Source: Mermis nigrescens (lineage: Eukaryota > Nematoda > Enoplea > Mermithida > Mermithidae). Taken from it: a stretch of 64,000 nucleotides of DNA. Under the pieces are notes generated by a model. It saw nothing but the letters and a program-made list of their open reading frames with translations. It was not told the DNA's origin and made no database searches. The stretch spans positions 62,001 through 126,000 of the forward strand of contig JAVLUZ010000697.1 in assembly GCA_036768485.1 (NCBI GenBank), in the 5' to 3' direction. Of this stretch, positions 13,360-24,495 are shown piece by piece. How positions within the stretch are numbered: the first letter of the stretch is position 1; every line of letters begins with the position of its first letter. The position numbers and the translations under genes were made by a program.

Positions 13360-13860
13360 CCCTAGAAATTTGAGCCCTATTTGACTGCTGGTTCTTGACT
13401 AACGCTTCTTAGAAAATTACCTCCGCTTAATAACTGCCTAGGTTATTGCACCCCCTCCCCTGGCCAGGCAGTATTTACCCCTAAAATCTCAACCCAATCC
13501 GCCCTCTATTTCTAAAGTTATAGTACTATATGAGAAGGTGTAAAATAAATTGGTATACTGTAGACTGCAAGCTAAAATTCTGTGCATAGCATGCCTTGCC
13601 TATACATTCTATCCTGAAAATTTGAGCCCTAACCGACCATTGGTTCTTGAGTTATAGTGCTAAATGAGAAACTGTAAACTAATGCTGGTATACTGTAGAT
13701 TCTTTCTAAAGTCTTGTAGTAGTTTGCTACTAGAATATTAATCCCACCCCCAAAATTTCAGCCCAATCCGGCTGCTGGTTCTTGAATTATAGCTCTTTCA
13801 ATCCCCCTGGAAATGTACCCCCTCCACTGGCCCTGGGCCCCCCTCCAAGGACAGGTTAGG
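13360..13860. repeat. Degenerate tandem array, unit about 134 bp
   Basis: The phrase AAATTTGAGCCC(T/A)A..CCG.C..(T)GGTTCTTGA.TTATAG recurs at about 13,370, 13,484, 13,618 and 13,752. Spacing is about 115 bp for the first step and 134 bp for the next two. Units are strongly diverged. No coding frame persists through the units. Confidence 0.7.
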
Positions 13861-14008
13861 GCACACCAAATTTCCCTATGCTACAACACAGCCTATGCTA
13901 AAGCATTGCTCCCTGAGCAAGAAAGCCAAGCCCTAACCGCCTATGCTTTAATACAGGCTATGTTATAACATTGCACCCTAGAGAGATACGGTCAATTACT
14001 TATAGAAG

Positions 14009-14211
14009 TTTACATATAAAATTTATACTTGATTGACAACAGTAAGATTTATTTATCAAAGAAAAACTAATTTGTTGTGAAAAACATGAACCCTAATTGA
14101 CTTTAACTTCACTTATTTGCAAAATACTGATTTAATGGAATTAACTCAAACTAATATAATTTTGATTCTAAAAATCCTAATTTTCTAATAATTTTTCACG
14201 ACATAATTTAT
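14009..14211 (+). repeat. Left direct repeat of a 6.1-kb segment
   Basis: About 200 bp repeated in the same orientation at 19,949-20,152, at roughly 88% identity by eye. It contains TTTGTTGTGAAAA near 14,090 and TTTTTCACGACA at the right end. That inverted pair of about 120 bp could be a small MITE within the repeat. I see no clear LTR hallmarks (primer site, polypurine tract, TG...CA). Confidence 0.75.
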
Positions 14212-14496
14212 GGAATGTGAGCAACGTCTTGAGCTGTGAGATAAGAGAATGTTGCAATTTCATTATAGGGGAATTCCTTGTATATTGCAACATTGCCTCA
14301 TTCCTCAAACGGTAGCATAGCCACCACCCCTTAGGAGGCACAACTAGACCCATGCTGCTTGAAACCAGTTATTGGAAACCAAGCGGCGCAGTTGGACCTG
14401 TGGTAACTTCTTATACCTGGCCATGAATCTGCAAATGTCATAGCTTCAAGCACAATTCAGGAAAGCATTGAGATTAGCATGAGTAGGTTCCTTGGG

Positions 14497-15790
14497 CTAT
14501 GTTTGGAAACCTTCAATCCTGGCAAAGAGTTTATGCAGCTCTGCGCCTGGAGGCAGCAACATATGGTGGATTTTAGTAAAACCGAACTTGGTTCTGTCAT
14601 CAATGGGTAAGCTAATGATCACAATATACCAGTCAGGTCTGATAACGAGGGTCTTATCAACTGCTTCTTTGAACAGATGGTTGTTGTTTTTGGCACCATA
14701 GTTGATTGGGGCTTGGTCTTCCCCGAAGATTTTGAAAAGGTGTCTGGTGCATAAATGCATATGCTGAGCCAGCTTATATAATTCCTCATCAGAAGGGGTA
14801 ACAATCTGTTCTTTTATCCAATTGATGCATCAAGTCGCAACAGTATAAAACTGCCAGGTCTCAATCTCAGTGTGATCCAGCAAATGATAATTGTGAATGC
14901 CAAACCAATAATTTTGCACAGAGCAGATGCATTACAGAATTATCGATCAACAAAAGATGATTTGTATGGTGGAAGATAAACAACCCAGCAAAGTTCCATA
15001 TGTGTAGATAGCCGAGCTCCTTGGTGCATTCATCAATCTTAACCAGTTGTTTCTCAAGGGTTGGTAGCTTCTTATATTGGTCTGCAAACTCTTGGTATTT
15101 ACTTTGTGCAAAGCAAATGACCTGGATGGTCATCATACCAATTATGGTGAAATGTGTGTCAGCATTAGTAACCAACTTATCAATTAGATTTGAGATATGG
15201 AGCCAACAGCATGTTTTGCCATTGTCAGGCTTAAGTTTTTTAGATTTTCTTTTAGCATTATCAAGATTGGTAGGAGGCAACAATTGTCCAGGTGCACTAA
15301 GAATTGTAAGTGCATCTATCAATCTACAAATTGGAATGTGCCCATTAGGGAGATCCGTTAAATAGTCAGCCTCAGTATCAAAAAAGTGCAACAATAGATG
15401 ATATACTGCAGATATGTCATGATGAACCAATGTAAACAACATGCAATTAATGAGATCAAGAATCGCTTTTGCGACCTTATTATGCCAAACCCTAGTTTCT
15501 TCAGGAAACCTGCTAAACTCATTGAAAATTGCTCAAATTTGAATTAGCTAAGTATCCTCTATATTTTCAAAATAACTCGTTAGTTCCTTGATCATTTCCC
15601 AGTCAAGAAAAAAAGGCCATACAAATACCTTTAGCCTCAGCATCATTGTAATAACTCCAGGATTAGTGCAATGCAGCATCAGTATTGACATAGAGTTTGG
15701 CATTCCTAACGCTTGCCGCATAGCCACCAATACGTTGCAGGGCCTGACTATATATTGCAGTTGGTCAAAGACACAGAGCATATCTGCCTA
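14497..15790 (-). pseudogene. Minus-strand coding region, unknown protein, broken
   Basis: Three successive minus-strand frames (15,781-15,548; 15,442-14,867, 191 codons; 14,760-14,497) have convincing protein-like composition and lie in order, so I read them as one gene broken by frameshifts and stops. The central frame carries a lysine-rich stretch (NAKRKSKKLK) followed by CCWLHISNLIDKL, and several His/Leu-rich helices. I do not recognise the family. Its position, divergent from the glycoprotein-like gene and inside the same direct repeats, suggests it belongs to the same inserted unit. The plus-strand ORFs over it are shadows. Confidence 0.45.
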
Positions 15791-17129
15791 GAGACTTGCC
15801 TTGCCTTGAAATATGTTTGCACTCATTTTGGCAGTATAGTCAGCAAAATTGATTAGAACCCAAGACTACTATTTAGGACTACTATTTGCAACTTTTAAAA
15901 TAAATTTGAAAATACTTATTTACTGCTTGTTTTAAAACTGTTTAAATGAGAAAAGAAGAGACATGACTGTTTTTTCCACTACTTCTAACTGAATCAGAAA
16001 GGTCTAACAAAATCCTTTTACTTTTAAACCAATTCCAAAGATAAATATTGCAATTTTAACTTTATTAACATTCAAGTATCTTTGTTATGTAAAAGCATGT
16101 GCAGATATTTCAATTTTGAATGCACAAAGTTCAGAATGCATTATTGATGGGGCCTCTTCACTGCATTGCACTATCTCACAGTCTGCACAACTTTCACTTG
16201 TACCTCAAGGACAAGAAAGTTGTTTATTACTTTAAAATGAGGAAAAAGAACCTTTAGGCACCTTATCTTTAGAAGTTCACAACGTTACATTAGATTGTCA
16301 AGTAAAAACAAATCTTTTATGCATTTATTTAAAATGGGCGTACAATCTGTAAAAAGATGTTCTATGTTTGGTTCTTGTTCTGGAAACAAATGCGTTGGAG
16401 TCAATTTCAACACAAAAATTCCTGAACTTGATCACAGAGTTAGCTGATTACCCGGTTTTACATTTTGCTCAGAGTCTTGTGGATGTGCAGCATGTGGATG
16501 CAGTATCTGTGGCTCTGATTGTCTTTTTACCATATTTTTGCATAATCAATCAGTGATAACATCTTTGAACTATTTTCTTGTCCAGTTTTGACTTTTGATG
16601 TAAAAGTTAACAAAAGAATTATTTTACAAAATAAATTATTAGAGCATGAGTTTAACCTAAAACCAGGTATACCAAATGGGTGGGAAAATATAAAGATCAT
16701 TTTACCTTCAATATCACATTCACCTTTACCACTCTCAGGAAACAGGAAAAGAACTACAATGATACAAGCTTCTAATTCAGGTCAACTTGTCACAGGAACT
16801 ATAGGAGAATTGCAATGCACAAATAGAGAAAAAGCCAAAAATTTTGATTGTTTTTTAGCAAATAACTTATGCACTTGTCAAATACAGGAAATAAGCTTTG
16901 TATCACTTCATAAAACGTATATTAGAATCCTTTTTGAAAAACCAGAAAATGCTATACCTATAGACATATATGGAGTCTCAATAATTGGACAAGGAAAAGA
17001 TATATCAGCAGAATATAACAGCTTGAGCTATTTTGAATTACAGATAACTTTAAACGGCTTTCATTTATTAAGCAAAATTAGTAAAAATAAATGTAGCATT
17101 GGATCACAAAATTTTCAAGGGGTGATCAC

Positions 17130-17396
17130 CACACCTGGGCGTGGGGGTTTGGGGGGTATGCAACCCCCCAGAAACCAAAATATCCCCCCCCAGAAATCAA
17201 AATACCCCCAGAATTCAATTTTTGAAAATTTTTTTCGTTTTTTTTCGCAATTTTTTGATGCCAATGGATAGTGCTTGATGAGAAACGTCAAAAAATGGTG
17301 TTTTTATCGCCATACCACCATTTTTAAGGCCATTTTTTGACCTTCAAAAAAATCTTGCACCCCCCCCCCCCAGAATTTTCTTGCTGCCCACGTATG
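17130..17396 (-). mobile_element. Family-1 MITE, first half of an inverted dimer
   Basis: Starts CACACCTGGGC and ends GCCCACGTATG. It is preceded by GTGATCAC (17,122-17,129) and followed by the same 8-mer (17,397-17,404), which is also the left flank of the next copy. It interrupts the glycoprotein-like gene. Confidence 0.95.
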
Positions 17397-17404
17397 GTGA
17401 TCAC

Positions 17405-17670
17405 CATATGTGGGCAGCAAGAAAATTCTGGGGGGGGGTGTGCTAAGATTTTTTTGAAGGATCAAAAAATGGCCTCAAAAATAGTGGTATGGCGATAAAA
17501 ACACCATTTTTCGACATTTCTCATCAAGCACTATCCATTGGCATCAAAAAATTGCGATTTCGATGAAAAATTTACAAAAATTGAATTCTGGGGGGGTATT
17601 TTGATTTCTGGGGGGGGGTATTTTGGTTTCTGGGGGGTGCATACCCCCAAACCCCCCACGCCCAGGTGTG
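17405..17670 (+). mobile_element. Family-1 MITE, second half of an inverted dimer
   Basis: Opposite orientation to its neighbour, starting CATATGTGGGC and ending CCCAGGTGTG. A third GTGATCAC follows at 17,671-17,678. The palindromic 8-mer is thus present three times around two oppositely oriented copies. Confidence 0.95.
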
Positions 17671-18179
17671 GTGATCACTGTTTAACCGGCACTAAGTTTG
17701 ATTTTAAATGTACAACAAATTTTGGATAAGCTCTCACTCATGTATAATGTGGATTAAATTATTTTTCGACTATATGTAAAAAAATGGATTATTAAACTCA
17801 GTAATATTACATTTAAGCATGCACAAATAAATGAGAGGTGTAAAATTAGTTGTCCAGCTAGAATAATTAAATTTGAAATTTTTCCAGTCGTAATTTTTCT
17901 TCACAAAGAAAGGTTACATAACTTCACTAACATAGAAACCCTAAAAAATGTAACATCTGGATTAGATTTGGAATTTATTTTAAATCTATTCTCTAATAAT
18001 TGGATGAATACTATTTTTTGATATTTGGAATTATTATTTGTATATTTGTATTATTAATTACGCTAAAGTATATTCACTCAATTTTTCATATATTTTTCTT
18101 CTCAAATCTTTTCTGTAATATAATTACAAATTACCTAGAAAGTTAATTATCTATTGATTTTTTTTAATACTCTGTATAT

Positions 18180-19800
18180 ATGTCAGTGTCAAGCAAAATA
18201 GAAGATAAGAAGGACAAGTCACTGGAAATGTCAGACAAGTTGTGAATTGTGATACTACTAATGCAATAACACTAACAGCTGAAAGGTGGTTGAGATTTCA
18301 TAGAAATCCAACAGATTTGCATGTTTTTGAAGTCTCGACAAAATATGTGTCCATTGATATTGCTTGCAATATCATTGTCAACGATTAATACAAAAAAGGC
18401 GTGCTGGCATTGTATTGTATGGCGATTCACAAGATTTAAATAAAATTTGTGAAAATTCAGCTAAAACGGAATGTTGCACTTATTTTTTGCTTTTTTCATA
18501 GTGATGGCTCAACAATGACAATTGATGTTGAAAAAATGGGTGGTATCCCAAACAAATTAATGGATTTGTTACTTAATAACAATAATATCTTCATTATATT
18601 TTCCACTCTTGTGCCATTAATAAATATAGAAATTTCTCTGATTGAAATTCAAATTAATGTCAATTTATACAAGACTTTGGTTCATATCAATAAACATGCA
18701 TTACTATATAACATGTTTAAGTCAATAACAGAGATAAGTCTATTCAAAATGGCTAACGGACTTTCCTGCATAAATCCAATTGAAAAATCGCTTAATTAAC
18801 TTTAAACTGACAGCATGTTTCACTGTTCAGTGTATTCAATAATTACTTTTGACATATACACATTTGTAGAGTGCCATTCAGACAAATTGATATTTAGAAC
18901 AACTATAAATTTATAAATAATAAATTTAAATTTGTGGACTGATGAATGGAAACAATATATTACGCAGTCAATTCTAAATCAGAAAAATTCCTCAAGTTCA
19001 ACCAGTACAATAATGAATTCTCAAGCGGTTTGTTTTATCCAGCCAAATAAAATCTACACACCAAATTCCAACATTCATATTGACAAAAATCATACATTTA
19101 GCATTTTCAGAATCCTTATTTTTTTCAATTCCGACCATCTAGACCATACGTGGGCAGCAAGAAAATTCTAGAAATGCAAGATTTTGAAAATTGAATTCTG
19201 GGTGGGGGTATTTTGATTTCTAGGGAGGGGGTATTTTAGTTTCTCGGGGTGTATACTCCATAAATCTCCCCATGCCCAGGTGTGATCTAGACACGATTGG
19301 CATCCCACTTATCAGTCTTGTTCACATTATGTACAAACAAAAAATGTTGAAAATCACTTTCAAATATTGATTAATGAATTCAAGGTAGAATTTAAGGCCA
19401 GGTTTTACACATGCAGCAATATAAGTTCGACAAACCAATATGCCTTTTACAAAGAATATTGCCACCGGTTAGACAAAGAATTTGTCCTAGATAGGAATGA
19501 AATGTTGGACAAAAAAGCTTGTTTGAAAAAATGGTTGGAAATGCATATTTCAAACAAAAAATTGTTCTTTAAAAATTACCATAACTTAACAAATTCTTTT
19601 TGGATTTACATAATATGTTATTTTCTGAAGGGATCTATTCTTTCTTTTCCGTCTGGAATGTTGTGCTTTGCAACAAAAATACAGAATTTCTTTGTCATTT
19701 GCGACAGTTTTTCTGCATCAATGAGCAATCAGTTTTACCAAAGGTCAAATGCGCCATTACGTTACATGGCATGATCGTGAAAACAGCTGATTAGTGAATC
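18180..19800 (+). pseudogene. Unrecognised coding-like region after the glycoprotein
   Basis: Several plus-strand frames of protein-like composition follow in order: about 18,225-18,390 (contains ITLTAERWLRFH), 18,449-18,799 (116 codons), 18,932-19,140, 19,367-19,640 and, after a frameshift, 19,600-19,794. A family-1 MITE at 19,145-19,284 interrupts them. The middle frame is asparagine/isoleucine-rich; the last has paired Cys and aromatic residues. I cannot name the protein(s). They could be one gene or two, and their place between the glycoprotein and the right direct repeat suggests a shared origin. Confidence 0.4.
19145..19284 (+). mobile_element. Family-1 MITE, internally deleted, 8-bp duplication
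   Basis: Only about 140 bp: the outer ends (CATACGTGGGC, CCCAGGTGTG) and GGTATTTT blocks are kept and the middle is lost. Flanked by ATCTAGAC at 19,137-19,144 and 19,285-19,292, close to the hAT target consensus with a central CTAG. Confidence 0.92.
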
Positions 19801-19948
19801 ATGGACCTTATAAAACATTATGTCAATGTTATGTGGCATTATTATAATTAGCTTTACAACTTGAATTATTAGGTCTTTTTTTATAAAATAATTATTAGTA
19901 CAATTCATAATAAAATATTTAATTAGTAATACTCAATGTATTATAATG

Positions 19949-20152
19949 GTTTACATAAAAAATTTATACTTAATTGACAAAGGTAAGATTCATTTATTGG
20001 AGAAATACTAATTTGTTGTGAAAATCATGAACCCTAATTGACTTTAACCTCACTTATTTACAAAATACTGATTTAATGGAATTAACTCAATCTAGTATAA
20101 TTTTGATTGTAAAAATCTAAATGTTCTAATAATTTTTCACAACAAGCGGCTC
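19949..20152 (+). repeat. Right direct repeat of the 6.1-kb segment
   Basis: Direct-orientation partner of 14,009-14,211. With it, this copy brackets the glycoprotein-like gene and the unrecognised coding regions. Confidence 0.75.
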
Positions 20153-20580
20153 CAGCTCTTGTTTTAGCACCAGCCAAAGCATTTCTTGCTCTTCATGTTG
20201 CTCTATTTTCAAGCAACCGCATCTCCTCCATTAATTTCTTCACAGTTAACATTACTGTTAGAGGGCTTAGTGGCACTTTTGAGTCTCCTAAAATGTGTAA
20301 TGACCATATAGCAGTCTCAGACAGCATTTTTTTGGTTGTCCACATCATTGACCAGAATTCGTGCTTTATTTGGAGAAATTAGGAGCCCGGCCTGTAGGAA
20401 AAGATGAGTGCCTGTTTAAATTACATCAGGGAGCACTCAAAATTTTCTTCTTACTTATTGCGCTTTTAAATCAGGCAGATAAATGCCAGGTAGATGTATC
20501 TTATGCTTTACATGCCGCTCGGCACAGCATTTGTCCTTGGTCTTGCAGGAACTAATGTACAACCGCCATTACAAAATTCT
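20153..20580 (-). pseudogene. Minus-strand coding-like stretch, unrecognised
   Basis: On the minus strand, neighbouring frames read a Cys/His-containing segment (CCAERHVKHKIHLPGIYLPD near 20,500), then an amphipathic helical run (LTVKKLMEEMRLLENRAT, about 20,200-20,260), then an Ala/Arg-rich tail that ends at the direct repeat. Stops and frameshifts separate them. Such a Cys/His block could come from a transposase DNA-binding domain, but I cannot place it. Confidence 0.3.
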
Positions 20581-20763
20581 TTGCCTGCTTGCCATTGAGG
20601 CAAAATTTTTGGCAGAGATTAGCTCAAGTCCCATCTGTCAGTCAAGCCTGTTGTGCAATCAATCCATGGATACTGCTAGCAAAATCTCTGCCATCTTTTT
20701 GTCTCTATGCTGGTCAAACAGCTGTAGGAATGTGGCCAGTATGGCAGCCTGGATCTGTATCCT

Positions 20764-20835
20764 ATGTATAAGTATAGGACACGTGTATAAGCATAGAACA
20801 TGTGTATAAGCAAGGACCATGTGTAAAAGTATACC
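20764..20835. repeat. ~20-bp tandem repeat, four units
   Basis: Units of the form GTATAAG(T/C)ATAG.ACA(C/T)GT repeat about every 19-21 bases; the last is degenerate. Confidence 0.75.
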
Positions 20836-20938
20836 TACTTTGTTTTTCAGGTCGATGGAAGGCGGAGTCAGCCTAAAATGATATAACTAGTGTATTGTCA
20901 TTTGTGTAGTGTATTTTCTATGTGTGGAAATTGGGTTT

Positions 20939-21012
20939 TTAAAATTGGTATACCATTTTTGTACACAGCAGGATGCATGTACAAGAGCAATAAAATGGTA
21001 TACCAATTTTTG
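20939..21012. repeat. Short hairpin, 20-bp arms
   Basis: AAAATTGGTATACCATTTTT near 20,939 is repeated inverted as AAAATGGTATACCAATTTTT ending near 21,012, with a ~33-bp spacer. Each arm is itself nearly palindromic around GGTATACC. Confidence 0.8.
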
Positions 21013-21749
21013 TAAGGTACTAATAGGATGGTAGCGCATCTTGAGGCACACTTGCTGTCTTTTGTTGGGTGGCTACAATAGCTGCTCCTGGCTAATTGAA
21101 TATTTGGATTTCCAAACAAGAATGAAGGCAACTAGAGTATGCTTCAAGTGGCGGACTCTGATTTATGGCCAAAAATACCCCTTGCTATTGTCCTTGACAA
21201 TTATTCTGAAAAAATCAATGTTGATTCATGAAGAAGATGCAACAAGTTATGTCTTCTGGCTCTGCAATGATTGCAAAATGGTGCCCCAAGCTGCATATCA
21301 AAAGGCGTTTTGTACACTTACGGAAGATTAAAATATGATTGCAAACTAAGTGATCTTTTGATTATGTAATGAGTGAGTACAGAATTCTAAGGGAAGGATG
21401 AACCAAAACTTTAAAAATTTAGAAAAATATGCTTGAATTTTGAATAATAATTGCTTAATAGTGTTGCAAAATGTTTGAAAACTGAAAAATATAATACCTA
21501 CCTAAAAACTGTTCATTGTTACTGCTAATCTTTTTTCTAATTGTTACTATATTTTCAAAATGTTAAACAGCTTAAATTTTGAAAATATGCTTAATCCCAA
21601 AAGTCGGAGTGGGGGATCAGAAATTGTCTGGCTTTGTGACCAAGTTTAAGTGGGAAATCCTCCCATGCCCTCTATTGCTTGTATGCTTATAACAGCTCAG
21701 TCTTGTATTGGTGATGGTTAGTATTCCAAATTCCTTAGGGCTGTTTATG

Positions 21750-21900
<151 letters not shown>

Positions 21901-21904
21901 CGTG

Positions 21905-24375
21905 GGCGCCATGCTAAAAGGTGATATATCCACTTTTGATTATTTTGGAGATATATGGTGATTTGGTATGCTAGGGGTCTATATTTTGATATGCCAAAAG
22001 GTCATATGTCCAAACAAAATATTGCAGTGTTTGTAACCCATGCTATTTTCTGAAGTAAAATTTTGCCATGCCAAAAGGTGAAACATGGATGTATCACCTT
22101 TTTCCATGTTCATTTGTGGCGAATGTTTGCCATTGTATATATTATTGCAAAACGTTGTATATCCATCTTTTTTGAATAAAGTTTTGTCTTTTGACTTGGC
22201 ACTTAATTCTAGCTGGTTTTTCACCTAAGCCTTACTTATGCAATTTATAATGTTTCCTCACTGAGAGGGCAGGTTTAAAGGGTAGAAGACATGGATGGGC
22301 ACTTACCTGATTCGGAGTCCTAATGGGGCAAATTGCAAAACAAGCACAAAAAACTCAATTCTTGTGTCAATCAATTTCTGGGGTTGGCCAGATTCTTGGG
22401 GTCCAGAATTCCCACGCCCATGCATGATGGAAGTGGTCAAGTCTTCCAACTCTTATTTGATTCCAACAGTTTTCGAGCTGTATATAGGGTAGATTTTTGA
22501 ATTTTTCATAATAAAATTCTAGGAGCAAATTTTTAGGCAAGAAATATAAAAAAATTATTTGCTTTGCATTCACTATTTCATTTCTAAGAATTTTGGGGTG
22601 TTTTGGATGAATAATATTGTTTTTTAGCAAAATCATTCGAAAATATTATTTTTTTTTAAATTCAACAATTTTGCTTTGTTCTATAAAATGAGAAAATGTT
22701 TTAAAAAGCTATTATTTGAGCAAGGCAGCAATTTGGGGTTATTTGAACATAATTCAGAAAAGTAATTGATTCTACCGCATTTATGATAATACTTGATTTA
22801 CCACTATCTAGCCTCATAAGCCATTACTCAAGTTTTATTAGAAAGTAGATGGCTCGCAAGACTGCTGTTGAACTTATTCATTCCATATCCAGTGATGACG
22901 ACCTGTTGAGTTTAATTACCATCAAGAGAAAAAAGGTGACCCTCCGTGTTTGCTCCCCCAGAAGAAGGTGCAAAGGAAAGAATTGAAGCTGTTCCTGACT
23001 TTGTCCCTTCATCAGCTGAAGAGTCTTCAGAATCTGAGACATCAGACAAGGCTGAAGCAAGTGCTCCACTAGCACGCTGGAAGTGTGCAAAGCCAGATAT
23101 GTGGAACAAGAACAAAACAAAAAGATGATCTAAGGGGTTGGACTTTCAGAGTGAAAAAGATGCTAATATACCAGCCCACAAAGTTTTGCCTGCCAGTTGT
23201 GCTCATAGAGAAGGCTCAATGTACAAGTGTGGTCTGTTTACTGAACAGGATAGGCCAAGTTGTTTTGAGGCTTACTGGTCAAAGGGAACTGACTACATTG
23301 CAAAGAAGAATATCTTTTTGCAGTACAGCACGAAAGAAGAAGTGAAGCATCAAAGAATTGTAGCAGAAAATGCACTGATTCAACGCAGTGACCACTATTT
23401 TTTGCCTCTGAACAATGAAAAAAGTGCATCTGTGAAAATTTATTCAAAGAGACTCTGTCAGTCTCTTACAAGCCAATTCACAATGCTCATAAAAAGAAGT
23501 CAGCTGCCAACCAATTTGAAGGGAGAGATGAACAAGGCGGTCATGAACCGGCCAATAAGTTGAAAGAAGCTGAATTGAGGCAGATTAAAGATAACATCAA
23601 AAGCTTCCCTTGTGTAAAATCACATTACCAAAGGAAGGATTCAAAGAAGAAGTACTTAGATGCGAGCCTTAACATCCGAAAAATGTACAAATTGTACTCT
23701 TCAATTGCCAAAAGTAGTGGTACTAGTGTTGCTAGTTTCCAAAAGTACCAACAAGTTTTTTGCACAGCATACAATTTGGCCTTTTTTCACCCACAAAAGG
23801 ACCAGTGTGGAAAATGCTCAGCCTTCGCCAGTAGCACCAAACATAACGCAACTTCTGCAGAAATGAAGCTCGATTATGAAGCACATTTGAGCAGGAAAGA
23901 ATTTGCAGAAATGTGATGAAACTTGACATTTAAAGTTGCATTTCTGATTCAAGCATAGTGGTAGCCACCATGGACCTGCAATCTGTTCTTCAGATTCCTC
24001 AGAGTAAAGAAAGTGCCTTTTACTACAAGAGGAAGCCATGTGTGTACAACCTCAGGTTCTTTTGCAAACGACTAAGGAAGCTATTTGTTTTGTCTGGCCC
24101 GAAACTGAAGGTAAACGTGGAAGTTCTGAGATTGGTACTGGTCTATATCTTTTCTTTCAAGAGATGATAAAGCAGGGAAAGACAAAGATAAAGCAGAATC
24201 GCAACAAGTTTATTTCTGCATTACTGTGCTGGGTTGCTGGTAATCTGCCAATTGAGTTCGTGGAGCAGAAACTTGTAAACTGCTGCAGTGATCATTACTA
24301 TAATTTAATATTCACCTTATATGTTCCTTTGCAAAAGCATAAAGTTCGCCATGGCAAAAGGTGATACATCCAATT
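21905..24375 (+). mobile_element. Degraded DNA transposon with repeated terminal motif
   Basis: The phrase GCCATGCTAAAAGGTGATAT at about 21,907 recurs as GCCATGGCAAAAGGTGATAC at about 24,348, with variants near 21,990 and 22,065 in the same orientation. A transposase-like pseudogene lies between. I take the motif as a terminal or subterminal repeat, but the exact ends and target duplication are not clear. The interval at about 22,230-22,850 holds no gene that I see. Confidence 0.5.
22850..24364 (+). pseudogene. Transposase-like pseudogene (DDE-type family, class unresolved)
   Basis: Ordered plus-strand frames make one broken protein. An acidic N-terminal tail (SSAEESSESETSDKAEAS, about 23,010-23,065) comes first. 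A Cys-containing region follows (23,138-23,563; 23,560-23,916) with KDQCGKCSAF followed by a spaced His. Then comes MDLQSVLQIPQ with FYYKRKPCVYNL (about 23,970-24,055), and last FVWPETEG, EIGTGLY and QNRNKFISALL (about 24,080-24,235). This C-x2-C...H, DLQ...P...YY, QNRNK order is a signature I know from multi-copy invertebrate proteins thought to be transposases. I cannot name the superfamily with confidence. Frameshifts near 23,130, 23,560 and 24,060 and a stop at 23,914 make it inactive. Confidence 0.6.
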
Positions 24376-24495
24376 AATTAGCATATTCTTTAAACAACAT
24401 GGGCACAATAAATCATTCTAACTTTATTTTTTTCAACAGTTCATGCATAGTATCTTAACAAAAAACTAGAATTTGTAGGTCATATTCTGATTTTT

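Larger units (their letters stand above)
16050..18090 (+). pseudogene. Phlebovirus Gc-like (class II fusion) glycoprotein, broken
   Basis: A cysteine-rich ectodomain is readable in order across several frames. A first block at 16,092-16,330 has spaced Cys residues. A second at 16,350-16,525 contains RCSMFGSCSGNKC and then the cluster CGCAACGCSICGSDC (16,478-16,522), which sits where the Phlebovirus_G2 family has its Cys-rich fusion-loop region. A long open frame follows at 16,588-17,130 with a further Cys group near 16,870-16,890. After a pair of MITEs the gene appears to resume, ending in a hydrophobic membrane-anchor-like stretch at about 18,010-18,085. Family members are virion surface proteins driving membrane fusion; related envelopes also occur in some invertebrate retroelements. 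Breaks: an in-frame stop near 16,234, frameshifts near 16,340 and between 16,525 and 16,588, and the 17,122-17,678 insertion. The assignment rests on Cys pattern and order, not on a search. Confidence 0.55.

Noticed and set aside
16368..16556. 62-codon ORF over the glycoprotein region
   Set aside because: It is in a different frame from the Cys-rich reading and shares no glycoprotein features.
14009..20152. LTR retrotransposon with env
   Set aside because: No reverse transcriptase, protease, primer-binding site or TG...CA ends were seen, and one gene is on the opposite strand; kept only as a direct-repeat-bounded unit.
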